64,000 nt of DNA from Pinibacter sp031553495 (GCA_031553495.1 JAVBLN010000042.1:1-64000), one strand, 5' to 3'; shown: positions 50,253 through 59,854, numbered from the stretch's first letter. Notes: generated from the sequence alone by a model not told the origin. A program made the numbers and translations.

Positions 50253-51146
50253 TCAAAGTCCCAGCTTTTCAAGGCGGAATAATGCATTCACTTCGTTCGG
50301 TGTTAAAGCGCGGTTGTATATTCTGAATTCATCCAGCACACCGGCAAAACTCGCAGCCCACGATTGGCTTCCGGTACTTGTTATGTCGGGGTCATTCGGC
50401 TGAAACTGCCATGTACCAAGCACTACAGCGGTAGCATTATTACCCGCAAAATCCAACGGTCCGTACTTTGTATTGGTACCGGCGTTGGCATATAATACCG
50501 GACCCACCACATTACTTTGGCCCCCAACCGTTATAGGATAAGCTTGCGAATTAGCATAAATATTAAAAATAGAAGTGCTTGCACTATAGGTTATAGCAAT
50601 GTGCATCCATTTATTAAAGGCTTTAGGAATCCAGGTTTCAGCAAACTGACCGATATTGGCTCCATTTACATTGCTGCCAATATGCACTTTAAAATGCGCA
50701 CTGTCGGGGCTGGTGGGATTATCAAGATAAATATCAAGATTACCCCAAAAATCAGTTTTATTATTTAACGAAAATATACCCCTTGCCAAGCCATTTATTG
50801 GAATGGCATTCATCCAAAACGAAACCGTAAACTCCTGCAACGAAGGTATAGTGCCGGGTTGCTTGTATGTTACATAACTGACATCATTTCCCTTGTAGCC
50901 TTTTCCCTTTAAGCCTTCGGCAAATGAGGCGGCAGAGTTGGCTCCGGCTAATTGTTGAAGACTATCTGTAAAGCTATCCTCAAAGCTCCATTTGGCCACC
51001 CTCGCGTCTCTTGCAACATCGTCGGATATAGTGTAGTTGCCAATTGGCGGCGGTGGCGATGGTTTAAAGTCATCGCCATAATCGGCTTTTGTGCAGGCAA
51101 CCGCAAACAATATGAATACTAACGAAAATGTATATACGCTTTTCAT
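50253..51146 (-). CDS. LamG/concanavalin-A-like lipoprotein (locus 2)
   Basis: Surface glycan-binding lipoprotein of 297 residues. The start is the ATG at 51146 (MKSVYTFSLVFILFAVAC, lipobox Cys18); the upstream frame is a translated core repeat and is excluded. A LamG-like jelly-roll fold (about 65-297) is shown by AKWSFEDSFTDSLQQLAG, FTVSFWMNA, KWMHIAITYSASTSIFNIYANSQAY and FAGVLDEFRIYNRALTPNEVNALF. It lies between SusD and the PF10091 enzyme and probably helps bind the same polysaccharide. Confidence 0.88.
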   Translation of the reverse strand: MKSVYTFSLVFILFAVACTKADYGDDFKPSPPPPIGNYTISDDVARDARVAKWSFEDSFTDSLQQLAGANSAASFAEGLKGKGYKGNDVSYVTYKQPGTIPSLQEFTVSFWMNAIPINGLARGIFSLNNKTDFWGNLDIYLDNPTSPDSAHFKVHIGSNVNGANIGQFAETWIPKAFNKWMHIAITYSASTSIFNIYANSQAYPITVGGQSNVVGPVLYANAGTNTKYGPLDFAGNNATAVVLGTWQFQPNDPDITSTGSQSWAASFAGVLDEFRIYNRALTPNEVNALFRLEKLGL

Positions 51147-51209
51147 AACTGCTTTTTTAAAGTTTATTGTTATTATACTTCTCCGGGTCGGAATATGAGC
51201 TATTTTTTT

Positions 51210-51279
51210 GTTATCAGCGGTAGTGCTACTATTAAGCATCGTTGTGTCACTCACTTGTACGGCAGTAATGCTATGGAGC
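51210..51279 (-). repeat. core intergenic repeat, class I (orientation B)
   Basis: Complete copy, TCAGCGGTAGTGCTACTATT to GGCAGTAATGCTATGGAGC. Confidence 0.92.
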
Positions 51280-51399
51280 GAGTAATGAGTTATGAGTTTT
51301 GAGTTATAAGTTATGAGTGCTTTTGTTCTCACCCCTCAATTATTAATTATTAATTAAAAAACACCCTTATTTACTTGTATGGCTGTATAAAACTAAAGC

Positions 51400-51470
51400 G
51401 TTCAATAGTAATACAACAGTACAAGAGTGCGACGCAACGGCCGCTTAATAGTAGTACTACCGCCGGGTCC
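51400..51470 (+). repeat. core intergenic repeat, class II (orientation A)
   Basis: TTCAATAGTAATACAACAGT, centre ACAAGAGTGCGACGCAACGG, TTAATAGTAGTACTACCGCC. Its edges are class I-like and its centre class II-like. Confidence 0.87.
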
Positions 51471-51571
51471 ATAATTTTCCATACTCTTTAAACACCCATG
51501 TTGAAATATTATGTTGATCAATGTCTGCATACACTCGATGCTTATTTTCTAGTTTGATCTTTTACACTTCA

Positions 51572-53155
51572 CTAATAGCCCGGGTTTTGTGTAAGCTTTC
51601 CACCTCCCAAATCAATTTGATTTTGAGGAATAGGAAACACTTCATTCTTATTTGGCGTAAAACCCAGCGGCCCTAACACTGTAGCGGCGCGGCCTGTACG
51701 CACCAGGTCAAAAAATCTGTCGCTTTCCATAGCAAGTTCCACACGCCGCTCTTTCCACACACTATCTATTGTAACTGACGAAAAATCGGGCAGGCCGGCA
51801 CGTGAACGAATCAGGTGCATGTTAGTAACCGCATCGGCTGCACTGCCTATTTGTAAGGCGGCTTCGGCGTTTATCAGCAATACTTCGGCATAACGCATGA
51901 GGCGTATATTTTTGGGCTTATGATCTTTATCATTAAGTCCGTTGCAAGATTGAGATTCCTTAAACGGACTGTGGTATGCTTTATAATTATAGCGTGAATT
52001 TTGTACCGAATCCTGCGTGGGGATTCTAAAGCCATCCCAAAGTGTGGTACCGGCATTGGCGCCACCGGTAGGCTGCACAAAAATTATAGTGCCTTCCTTT
52101 CTCGTATCGCCGGGTTCATAAGCATTTACAAGGCTTTGTGAAGGATTGTTGAATCCAAAACCCAAATCGCCGGCGTAGGTGGCACCATCCACTGTATTCG
52201 TCCATCCCTTGGTAGAACGCGGCCCCTGACCGTTGCTGTACAATTCGCTAATTGCATTGCAGGAAGCATTGTTTGCTGATTGCACTTCAAAAATTGATTC
52301 GGTATTATTAACTCCGCCCACTCCATTAACTGTACCTTCTCTGAAAATTTGCGCATAGTACGGATAAGGCACCAGCGAAAACTTTCCGGAATTAATTATT
52401 TCCTTTGAAAGATCATATGCTTTTTGATAATTTTTTTGGTACAAATAAACTTTTGCAAGATAAGCCTGCGCTGTTCCTTTGTTTACACGACCTTCCACCG
52501 CGCCGGATTCGCCGCGCAATGGCAAATGATCTACAGCAAATTGTAAATCGCTTATGATGGCGTTGTAAATACTATCTGCAGGTTTTTTTACAACAAACTC
52601 ATCGTTGTTTACATCTTCAGAAGTTGGAACACGTAGTATTAACGGCACTCCACCAAACAAACGAACAAGATTAAAATAGAAAAAGCCACGTAAAAATCTT
52701 GTTTCGCCGATCAGTTTATTTTTCAGCGTTTCATCAAAAGTAGATTCATTCAGCACCTGCAAAGCCTGGTTGGCACGGGCTATAGCTTCATAATGGCCGC
52801 GCCATAAATTATCGAGGTAGGACACATTCGCATCAACTGTAAAGTTATCGATCTTGCCGGCGGTTTGCCCCTGGTCGCTTTCCGTACTTCCTTTATCCGA
52901 ATCATCTGAAGCTACATCTACCGTAAGCACATATAAAAGCCCTACAGTAGTGTTACCAAAGCCTCCGAGGTAAAGCGCATTATACACACCTATTACCAGG
53001 TTGTTGGCGGCGTTGGGATCTATTTTTACTTCTTCGGGTGTTTGCTGTCCTTGTGCGGGAACATCCAAAAAACTTTTGCTACAGCCTATTCCAATAGCTG
53101 TTATGCAAACAATACCAACAATGAAAAATATTATTAAGCTATTTCGAGATTTCAT
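51572..53155 (-). CDS. SusD-like surface glycan-binding lipoprotein (locus 2)
   Basis: Partner of the SusC at 53180. The 527-residue lipoprotein has lipobox ITAIGIGC (Cys25) followed by SKSFLDVPAQGQ, the typical SusD start. Other blocks: ARANQALQVLNES, GETRFLRGFFYFNLVRLFGGVPLI, LMRYAEVLLINAEAA, ERRVELAMESDRFFDLVRTG. It follows SusC by 24 bp. Confidence 0.96.
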   Translation of the reverse strand: MKSRNSLIIFFIVGIVCITAIGIGCSKSFLDVPAQGQQTPEEVKIDPNAANNLVIGVYNALYLGGFGNTTVGLLYVLTVDVASDDSDKGSTESDQGQTAGKIDNFTVDANVSYLDNLWRGHYEAIARANQALQVLNESTFDETLKNKLIGETRFLRGFFYFNLVRLFGGVPLILRVPTSEDVNNDEFVVKKPADSIYNAIISDLQFAVDHLPLRGESGAVEGRVNKGTAQAYLAKVYLYQKNYQKAYDLSKEIINSGKFSLVPYPYYAQIFREGTVNGVGGVNNTESIFEVQSANNASCNAISELYSNGQGPRSTKGWTNTVDGATYAGDLGFGFNNPSQSLVNAYEPGDTRKEGTIIFVQPTGGANAGTTLWDGFRIPTQDSVQNSRYNYKAYHSPFKESQSCNGLNDKDHKPKNIRLMRYAEVLLINAEAALQIGSAADAVTNMHLIRSRAGLPDFSSVTIDSVWKERRVELAMESDRFFDLVRTGRAATVLGPLGFTPNKNEVFPIPQNQIDLGGGKLTQNPGY

Positions 53156-53179
53156 AATGCTGTTTTTTAAATGAAAAAC

Positions 53180-56100
53180 TTAAAAGCCAAGGTTTATACC
53201 AAACACCCATGTTCGCGGAGTAGGATATGTATTGACATCAACTCCTGCATTTGTAATTCCCAGGTTTGTTTGGTTGGATGCACTTAGCGGATCTGCTTTA
53301 AGTGAACTGGATTGTGCGGTAACTGCCGAAAACTCAGGAGTAAAACCTGAATACCTGGTGAATGTGGCTAAGTTTTGAACAGTTACATAAGCACGCAGCT
53401 TGGTTATGATCTTTGTTTTTTCAAGAATGCTTTCAGGCAATGTATAACCAAGTGTTATATTATTAATTCTGAAAAAACTACCGCTTTCCACAAAATAGGT
53501 TGAGCCCGGCCATTGATTTAGAGTAGCCCTGGGTTCTTTATTAGTTTTATTGTCAACCGTCCACCTGCCGGTTACAACGCTTGTTTCAATATTTTCCAAC
53601 TGGTTGGCGTTGGCGTGCAAAGCTTTTTTACCATTGTAAATTTTACCCCCGGCTGTACCGTAAGTACCAAAGCTGAAATCAAATGCTTTATAATTTGCAC
53701 CTCCATTTATACCGTATATGGTTTTAGGCTGGTAAGAACCTACTAACTGCCTGTCGTTTGCATCAATTGTACCATTGCCATCAGCATTTTCATACTTAAA
53801 ATCGCCCGGTCTTGCGTCCGGCTGAATTGTAACACCATCTTTATTCTTATAATTATCAATTTCATCCTGACTTTGGAAAATGCCTGACACCTTATACACG
53901 TAATAACTACCAATAGGCTGCCCGTTTGGAGATAATGTAACATATCCCTGGCCGGCAAGATTTCCGTCAACCAATGGCTGTCCATGTCCTAAACCTGTTA
54001 CTTTATTTTGATTGAAGGAAACATTACCATTAATATAGTAGGTCCAGTCTTTACCAATTTTATCACTCCAGTTAAGCCCTAATTCAACACCTTTATTTTC
54101 AATTGATGCGGCGTTGGTAAGGTATTGGCTGTTCTGGTCGCCCAGCGCGGCGGAAATATTTACATTGATGAGCGCATTTTTTACTTCTTTTTTGTATAGA
54201 TCGATCGTTCCGGTCAGTCGCCTGTCCAGTACCGAAAAGTCAATACCTATATCGTATTCGTCCGTAGTTTCCCATGTAAGATTAGGATCGGTAATATCAC
54301 GAAAAGCAATTCCATTTCCCAGGCGGGCATAAGGCAGGTTGGTAGTGGCTAATATCAGGTACTGCGATGTGGGAATATTGTCGTTCCCCACCTTTCCCCA
54401 GCTTGCACGTAACTTCAGGTAATCAAATGTTTTTTGATTGGCCATAAATTTTTCGCTGGCAATGTTCCAACCCAGGCCAACAGATGGGAAATACCCCCAG
54501 CGTTTATCTGAAGGGAAACGCGAACTGCCATCTGCCCTGAACGTAGCTGTGAGTAAATAACGACCATCATAATCATAGTTCAATCTGCCTATGTAAGAAT
54601 TGCGAGCCCACTTATCGCCACCCCCTGCATTACGGGCGGTTGAGTCTGTTCCTGTGTTTAAGTACCATTGGTTTCGGGCTTCCGGCACATCAAGACGTTG
54701 ACCCCATTCGCGGTCGAAAGTAAACTGTTCGGCAGTGGTTCCTACCATCAGTTTCACTTCATGCTTACCAAAAGTTTTTGCAGCGGTTGCAGTATTATCC
54801 CAAATCCATCTTGTAGATTCATTTTTGGTAATTTCCAACTGGCTGCGAGGTTGCTGCTGGTTTCCTCCACCTTCTATAAAAGTGTTGCCATCTGCAAAAT
54901 ACTGATAGTAGTAACGGGTGTTTTTGTAAAAATCAATATCCGTTCCCAAGTTAGAGGAAAGCGTTAACCAGCTTACCGGCTTATATTCCAGTGTAGCGGC
55001 TCCCTGTAAACGGTTGTCATTTCCCCGGTTATAATTTTTATTGACATTCAGCAACGGATTTCCAACATTTTGAAAAGCGGATGTGTTGCCGTACTTGCCA
55101 TTTACCATAGCGGGAATAACAGGCGCAGCGCGGTAGGCATTCGCGTAAGCCGCGTTCAGGTCCACATCATCCAGTATGCCGTTGGCAAATGAAATAAGCG
55201 TAGTCAGCTTTAGCTTACTACTGATCTTGTATTCGTTATTTGACCGCAGGGTAAAACGTTTGAAATCATTATTACGAATAATTCCATTATCAACTAAATA
55301 TCCTAAACTTAAAAAATAATTGATCTTTTCACTTCCGCCGGATATAGAAATATTATTGTTTTGTTGCAATGAGCGACGTAAAACTTCATCGTACCAATCG
55401 GTATTATAACCATTGTTCAAAATGGTGGTATCCACAATATTGTCGCTGCTGCCATAATAACGGCTGGCTTCATTCAGGTATCCTACATATTGGTGAGCAC
55501 CGGCCATATTTACAAGATGCGCTGCTTCCTTTACACCCACAGAACCATCGTAAGATATCTGCATTTTTCCCGAACGTCCTTTTTTTGTGGTAATAATAAT
55601 AACGCCGTTTGCCGCGCGAACACCATATATGGCGGTGGAAGACGCGTCTTTCAATACATCCATCGAAACAATGTCGGAGTTGTTGATATTGGTAATATCA
55701 TCCGTAATTACGCCATCTACCACGTATAATGGGTTTACGCCTGCAAGCATTGATCCCGTACCGCGAATGCGCACAGCAGGATTGGAATTGGGCGATCCCG
55801 AACTGATAATTTGCACGCCGGCTGCCTTCCCTTGCAGTGCCTGCGTGGCTGTTAACACCGGTTGTTTGGCCAGCTCATCTCCTTTTATGTTGATAACAGA
55901 TCCGGTAACATCTCTTTTTCTTGCCGTACCATAACCCACTACTATTACCTGGTCGAGCTCCTTATTGGAAGATTGCAGCACCACATCAATAACGGCTTTG
56001 CCGGCTACAGGCACTTCCTGCGATTCGAAGCCCACAGAGCTGAAAATGAGCACATCGCTTTCTTCAACATTATTCAATACAAAATGACCGTTGCCATCTG

Positions 56101-56329
56101 TAGCTGTGCCGGTATTTTTCCCCTTAACGGTAACTGAAACTCCCGGCAGTGGCGAACCTACAGATGAGGTGACTGTTCCTGTTATGCGAACAGGTCGTGA
56201 AAGATCTGACGCAGAAACTTGCAAATAATTAAATAAAATAAGAACAACAATTAATACTTTCATAACGCAGTTTGTACCGGTTTTCTGGTGGTAAACCCGG
56301 ATGAGTTGTTTTTTTTTCATACTTTCCAT
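53180..56329 (-). CDS. SusC-like TonB-dependent transporter (locus 2)
   Basis: Oligosaccharide importer of the outer membrane, 1049 residues. An extended N-terminus precedes the signal helix (about 24-40, MKVLIVVLILFNYLQVSA); an internal ATG could also serve as start. Carboxypeptidase-like domain (VRITGTVTSSVGSPLPGVSVTVKGKNTGTATDGNGHF), plug (ALQGKAAGVQIISSGSPNSNPAVRIRGTGS, DIVSMDVLKDASSTAIYGVRAANGVIIITTKKG), barrel ending RTWVFGINLGF. First gene of the locus SusC-SusD-LamG-PF10091. Confidence 0.96.
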   Translation of the reverse strand: MESMKKKQLIRVYHQKTGTNCVMKVLIVVLILFNYLQVSASDLSRPVRITGTVTSSVGSPLPGVSVTVKGKNTGTATDGNGHFVLNNVEESDVLIFSSVGFESQEVPVAGKAVIDVVLQSSNKELDQVIVVGYGTARKRDVTGSVINIKGDELAKQPVLTATQALQGKAAGVQIISSGSPNSNPAVRIRGTGSMLAGVNPLYVVDGVITDDITNINNSDIVSMDVLKDASSTAIYGVRAANGVIIITTKKGRSGKMQISYDGSVGVKEAAHLVNMAGAHQYVGYLNEASRYYGSSDNIVDTTILNNGYNTDWYDEVLRRSLQQNNNISISGGSEKINYFLSLGYLVDNGIIRNNDFKRFTLRSNNEYKISSKLKLTTLISFANGILDDVDLNAAYANAYRAAPVIPAMVNGKYGNTSAFQNVGNPLLNVNKNYNRGNDNRLQGAATLEYKPVSWLTLSSNLGTDIDFYKNTRYYYQYFADGNTFIEGGGNQQQPRSQLEITKNESTRWIWDNTATAAKTFGKHEVKLMVGTTAEQFTFDREWGQRLDVPEARNQWYLNTGTDSTARNAGGGDKWARNSYIGRLNYDYDGRYLLTATFRADGSSRFPSDKRWGYFPSVGLGWNIASEKFMANQKTFDYLKLRASWGKVGNDNIPTSQYLILATTNLPYARLGNGIAFRDITDPNLTWETTDEYDIGIDFSVLDRRLTGTIDLYKKEVKNALINVNISAALGDQNSQYLTNAASIENKGVELGLNWSDKIGKDWTYYINGNVSFNQNKVTGLGHGQPLVDGNLAGQGYVTLSPNGQPIGSYYVYKVSGIFQSQDEIDNYKNKDGVTIQPDARPGDFKYENADGNGTIDANDRQLVGSYQPKTIYGINGGANYKAFDFSFGTYGTAGGKIYNGKKALHANANQLENIETSVVTGRWTVDNKTNKEPRATLNQWPGSTYFVESGSFFRINNITLGYTLPESILEKTKIITKLRAYVTVQNLATFTRYSGFTPEFSAVTAQSSSLKADPLSASNQTNLGITNAGVDVNTYPTPRTWVFGINLGF

Positions 56330-56550
56330 TTGAAGGTGAGGTCAATAACAATTCTGCAACAAGATTCATTTGCTATCTCATGAAAAATGTCGCTAACATT
56401 TTTTTACTAATTCAACTACAATATCAGTTTACATTTTTCCGGTATTATGGATGAGTTTTGGGATGTTGTCATATAAAAGATTTTAAATGAATAAATGATC
56501 AGAGTATTTATCCCAAATTTTGGAGTAGAAATTTTTTATAGCCAAATAGA

Positions 56551-56600
56551 TATTCAACAGATGAACGGAGCGTCGCAACCAATGCCCAATCAAGGTTCTA
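56551..56600 (+). repeat. core intergenic repeat, class II (orientation A), fragment
   Basis: GATGAACGGAGCGTCGCAAC and CAATGCCCAAT match the class II centre; the flanks are lost. Confidence 0.6.
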
Positions 56601-56880
56601 ATGTTGATTCCCAAAAAAAAATTCCAAACTATATTCTATTACAAAAATTTGGGCTTACACAATCACCACATAAAATCAGTTTATAACCAACCTTTACAAT
56701 TCAACGGATATCAAATCAATTACCGGCAGTATACTATTATACATACAACAAGAGAGGATTGTTTGTTTTACTTTTTATAAAAAACATTATTATGTATTTG
56801 CAATTATATCTTTTATAGGTTGTAAGAAAATATTTATGAAAAGACCATGATAATTCTTTTTAATAAAAACCGAAGTATTT

Positions 56881-56911
56881 CTTGGATGGGTTGGTTTTTT
56901 TTATATTTTTG
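56881..56911 (+). promoter_or_regulatory. promoter of the CAU tRNA gene
   Basis: CTTG (56881-56884), 19-bp spacer, TATTTTTG (56904-56911), about 29 bp upstream of the tRNA. Confidence 0.75.
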
Positions 56912-56939
56912 CCGCTCATTTAGAGCGGCGAGCTCTAGA

Positions 56940-57013
56940 GGGCCTATAGCTCAGCCGGTTAGAGCACCTGACTCATAATCAGGGGGTCCCTGGTTCGAGC
57001 CCAGGTGGGCCCA
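56940..57013 (+). tRNA. tRNA with CAU anticodon, probably tRNA-Ile2
   Basis: Complete 74-nt cloverleaf: acceptor GGGCCTA/TGGGCCC (one G-U), anticodon loop CTCATAA, T arm CCTGG-TTCGAGC-CCAGG, A73, no encoded CCA. The CAU anticodon could be elongator Met or Ile2 (lysidine-modified by TilS). The GGGCCTA acceptor, typical of isoleucine tRNAs in this phylum, favours Ile2. Confidence 0.93.
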
Positions 57014-57014
57014 C

Positions 57015-57046
57015 AAAGGTTCCAGATCATTTACTGGAACCTTTTC
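57015..57046 (+). terminator. terminator after the CAU tRNA
   Basis: AAAGGTTCCAG / CTGGAACCTTT, 11-bp stem with 8-nt loop; the downstream arm ends in TTTT. Confidence 0.88.
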
Positions 57047-57133
57047 TAATTTGTAGCGTTTTTAACACTTTAACATTGGAGGTTTACGCTTTCAAACATA
57101 AAAAAAAATACATTTGCCTACTTTTATATTAAT

Positions 57134-57883
57134 ATGAAAAAAATTGTACTGGCAGCATTGGCTTTTACCCTTGTAAACGTGACATTTGCGCAAACCGAAA
57201 CGCCATCTGCAACAAAAAAAAGTTCCACAAAAAAAGACTGGAGTAAAGTATCCCTTGGCAACCGCGCCAATGATCATTTTATGCTACAATTGGGCTACGA
57301 TGGCTGGAACGGCAAAACCGACAGTATTCAAACAAAAGGGTTTAGCCGCCATTTCAATTTGTATATTATGTACGATCTGCCTTTTAAAGCAGACCCGCGC
57401 TTTAGCATTGGCGCCGGTGTGGGCCTGGGAAGCAGCAACATTTACTTCGACAAACAGGAAGTAGATATAACCGGCACCGGTTCGTCCATCTCATTTCCGG
57501 ATAAATCGGAAACAAATCATTTCAAGAAATTCAAGCTTTCAACCAACTACCTTGAAATACCATTGGAAATGCGCTATGTAAGCAATCCCGAAAACACCAA
57601 TAAAAGCTGGAAAGCCGCGGTGGGACTGAAAGTGGGGCTTTTGGTAAACGCTCACACAAAGGGTAAGAACATGCTAAACTCCGATGGCCAGAATATTAAT
57701 AACTACATTGAAAAAGAAAGTTCCAGACGTTATTTTAACTCCGCAAAAGCAGCCGGCACCCTCAGGCTGGGTTACGGATTTTTGGGAGTTCATTTCGACT
57801 ATCAGTTCACAGGCTTATTTAAAGATGGCATGGGCCCGGTAATTAATCCTTATTCAATAGGGTTGGTAATAAGCGGATTATAG
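57134..57883 (+). CDS. hypothetical outer-membrane beta-barrel protein
   Basis: Not assigned to a named family beyond an OmpW/porin-like small barrel. Signal peptide (1-20, MKKIVLAALAFTLVNVTFAQ), a Lys/Ser/Thr-rich linker (21-40), then strands with alternating hydrophobics: NDHFMLQLGYDGWNG, RFSIGAGVGLGSSNIYF, LEIPLEMRYVSNP, GTLRLGYGFLGVHFDYQFTGLF. 249 residues. It lies alone between a tRNA and a bidirectional terminator. Confidence 0.82.
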   Translation: MKKIVLAALAFTLVNVTFAQTETPSATKKSSTKKDWSKVSLGNRANDHFMLQLGYDGWNGKTDSIQTKGFSRHFNLYIMYDLPFKADPRFSIGAGVGLGSSNIYFDKQEVDITGTGSSISFPDKSETNHFKKFKLSTNYLEIPLEMRYVSNPENTNKSWKAAVGLKVGLLVNAHTKGKNMLNSDGQNINNYIEKESSRRYFNSAKAAGTLRLGYGFLGVHFDYQFTGLFKDGMGPVINPYSIGLVISGL

Positions 57884-57950
57884 TGTATTTGAGATTTGAA
57901 ATGCTTTAGATCTCACTCAAAACTCACTACTCATTACTCATAACTTTTTT

Positions 57951-58018
57951 GTAACCGGCGGTAGTGCTACTATTAAGCATCGTTGTGTCACTCACTTGTA
58001 CGGTTGGAATGCTATTGG
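57951..58018 (-). repeat. core intergenic repeat, class I (orientation B)
   Basis: Complete copy, preceded by CTCATTACTCATAACT heptamer units. Confidence 0.93.
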
Positions 58019-58053
58019 GCAATGTGCAGTAGACCATCAACCAACAAACTAAT

Positions 58054-58088
58054 AAAAAGCGAACGGCAGAATGTAGCGTTCGCTTTTT
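58054..58088. terminator. bidirectional terminator
   Basis: Perfect 12-bp stem AAAAAGCGAACG / CGTTCGCTTTTT with 11-nt loop, between the barrel gene and hflX. Confidence 0.9.
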
Positions 58089-58095
58089 ATTTTTC

Positions 58096-58103
58096 TATTT
58101 TTG
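58096..58103 (+). promoter_or_regulatory. -7 element of the hflX promoter
   Basis: TATTTTTG matches the TAnnTTTG consensus 20 bp before the hflX start; no good TTTG lies at the expected distance. Confidence 0.5.
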
Positions 58104-58123
58104 TTTATTAATAATCTACACGC

Positions 58124-59314
58124 GTGATTGATAAGAAAAACATTGTACAGCAGGAAGAAAGAGCCGTGCTGGTAGGATTGGTATATAAGGAGCAAACCGA
58201 ATTCCATGTGCAGGAATACCTGGATGAACTTGCTTTTTTGGCAGAAACCGCAGGAGCCATAGCTATAAAGAGATTTATGCAAAAACTGCCGCACCCCGAT
58301 AGCCGCACATTCGTTGGCAAAGGAAAACTGGAAGAAATAAAAGATTATATTAATGGCAGGGATGTAACACTAGCGATTTTTGATGATGAACTGACGGGCT
58401 CGCAAATTACCAATATAGAAAAAGAACTGAGAGTAAAAACCATTGACCGATCTGATCTTATACTGGACATATTTGCCCGCAGGGCCAAAACGGCGCAGGC
58501 CAAAACCCAGGTGGAGCTTGCACAATATCAATACCTGCTGCCACGCCTGAAAGGTATGTGGAGCCACCTAGAGCGGCAGGGCGGCGGCATTGGCACACGC
58601 GGCCCCGGAGAAACAGAAATTGAAACAGACCGCCGTATAGTAAAAGATAAAATTTCACTATTAAAAAAGCGCCTGGCGGAAATTGATAAGCAGTCTTTTA
58701 CACAACGAAAAGATCGCGGTGAATTCATTCGCGTAGCACTTGTTGGCTATACCAATGTGGGCAAGTCAACCATTATGAACCTGGTGAGCAAAAGTGATGT
58801 ATTTGCCGAAAACAAACTTTTTGCCACGCTGGATACCACCACCCGAAAAGTGGTCTTTGAAACCACGCCGTTTCTTTTAAGCGACACGGTGGGCTTTATC
58901 CGCAAATTGCCACACCACCTGGTGGAAAGCTTTAAAAGCACACTGGATGAAGTGCGCGAGGCAGATATTCTTTTGCATGTGGTTGACATCTCGCACCCGC
59001 AGTATGAAGATCAATTGGCGGTGGTGAATAAAACACTGCAGGATCTGAAAGCTTACGACAAACCGGTAATAACGGTTTTCAACAAAATGGACCAGTACGA
59101 GAAAAACACTTTTGATGAGTGGCTGGAAGATGGCGTGAAAGAGCAACTGCTGATAGAACTAAAAGAACGCTGGGAACACGAAACGCAGGGCAACTGCGTG
59201 TTTATATCAGCCATTGAAAGAAAAAACCTGGATGGCCTTCGCAACACTATATTAAGCAAAGTGCGGCAACTATACCGCATCAGGTATCCGTATAAAACGG
59301 AGTTTTTTTATTAG
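58124..59314 (+). CDS. hflX: GTPase HflX
   Basis: Ribosome-associated GTPase that splits stalled or stressed 70S ribosomes. The HflX N-terminal domain (GLVYKEQTEFHVQEYLDELAFLAETAGA, HPDSRTFVGKGKLEEI) is followed by the glycine-rich segment RQGGGIGTRGPGETEIETDRR. The G domain has GYTNVGKST, DTVGFIRKLPHHLVESFKSTL and NKMD. The length of 396 is typical. The start is GTG at 58124. Confidence 0.96.
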   Translation: MIDKKNIVQQEERAVLVGLVYKEQTEFHVQEYLDELAFLAETAGAIAIKRFMQKLPHPDSRTFVGKGKLEEIKDYINGRDVTLAIFDDELTGSQITNIEKELRVKTIDRSDLILDIFARRAKTAQAKTQVELAQYQYLLPRLKGMWSHLERQGGGIGTRGPGETEIETDRRIVKDKISLLKKRLAEIDKQSFTQRKDRGEFIRVALVGYTNVGKSTIMNLVSKSDVFAENKLFATLDTTTRKVVFETTPFLLSDTVGFIRKLPHHLVESFKSTLDEVREADILLHVVDISHPQYEDQLAVVNKTLQDLKAYDKPVITVFNKMDQYEKNTFDEWLEDGVKEQLLIELKERWEHETQGNCVFISAIERKNLDGLRNTILSKVRQLYRIRYPYKTEFFY

Positions 59315-59348
59315 TATTCAGAAAGTTAAAAAAAACTTTATGGAATTA

Positions 59349-59378
59349 TTTGTTGGAATGCATAAATCCCTATTTTTG
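59349..59378 (+). promoter_or_regulatory. promoter of tRNA-Asn
   Basis: TTTG (59349-59352), 18-bp spacer, TATTTTTG (59371-59378), 20 bp upstream of the tRNA. Confidence 0.75.
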
Positions 59379-59397
59379 CAACCCCAAGACGGGAAAT

Positions 59398-59471
59398 TCC
59401 TCCTTAGCTCAGTTGGTTAGAGCATCTGACTGTTAATCAGAGGGTCGCTGGTTCAAGTCCAGCAGGGGGAG
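59398..59471 (+). tRNA. tRNA-Asn (GUU)
   Basis: 74-nt cloverleaf: acceptor TCCTCCT/AGGGGGA, anticodon stem TCTGA/TCAGA with loop CTGTTAA (anticodon GTT), T arm GCTGG-TTCAAGT-CCAGC, G73, no encoded CCA. Confidence 0.96.
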
Positions 59472-59480
59472 CTGAAAATC

Positions 59481-59517
59481 AAGCGATTATGAAATACACA
59501 ATCATAATCGCTTTTTT
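59481..59517 (+). terminator. terminator after tRNA-Asn
   Basis: AAGCGATTATGA / TCATAATCGCTT, 12-bp stem plus T run. Confidence 0.92.
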
Positions 59518-59690
59518 ATTTAGCCAACAATTTAGGCAACAAATTTCAGATCAATTAAAGTAATTGCTGATAAGATAGCAAGCTTTAACGTTAGCTAACT
59601 TTGCAGGTGTTCCGCTGTTCTTTCTTTTTTCCGTACGCTGCCACGGTTAGTGTTTCGCATAGCCTTTTACGTTAGCTTCGCCAACAGCTA

Positions 59691-59769
59691 TTTTGTTACC
59701 GGCATTTGTAACTCCGGTTGGGCATCGTTGCGTCGCATTACGTTCATCGGTAGTAATGCTATTGAGCGG
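59691..59769 (-). repeat. core intergenic repeat, class II (orientation B)
   Basis: GTTACCGGCATTTGTAACTC, CATCGTTGCGTCGCATTACG, CATCGGTAGTAATGCTATTG. It is a nearly identical inverted partner of 61150-61224 across the protease gene. Confidence 0.9.
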
Positions 59770-59796
59770 TGGGGTTTAATGGCTAAGAGTTTCATT

Positions 59797-59854
59797 AGTT
59801 GTTGGTGTGCCTTCTCACAGGGCCGCCCTACACACGCAACAACGGCAACTCCCG
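59797..59854 (+). repeat. family-4 repeat, copy b
   Basis: Direct partner of 27715-27773, again just after a class II core repeat. Confidence 0.8.

Larger units (their letters stand above)
51147..51571. other. spacer with inverted core repeats
   Basis: This 425-bp gap inside the second SusCD cluster holds a class I copy (51210-51279), heptamer units (51280-51345) and a class II copy (51400-51470). No gene is seen. Confidence 0.6.
56330..56939. other. AT-rich 610-bp divergent spacer
   Basis: Holds a degenerate class II core repeat (56551-56600) and the promoter of the tRNA at 56940. The short plus-strand open frame at 56495-56686 spans the repeat and is not considered a gene. Confidence 0.55.

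Noticed and set aside
50253..51332. 62-codon N-terminal extension of the LamG lipoprotein
   Set aside because: The extension translates heptamer units and a core repeat; the signal peptide with lipobox begins at the ATG at 51146.
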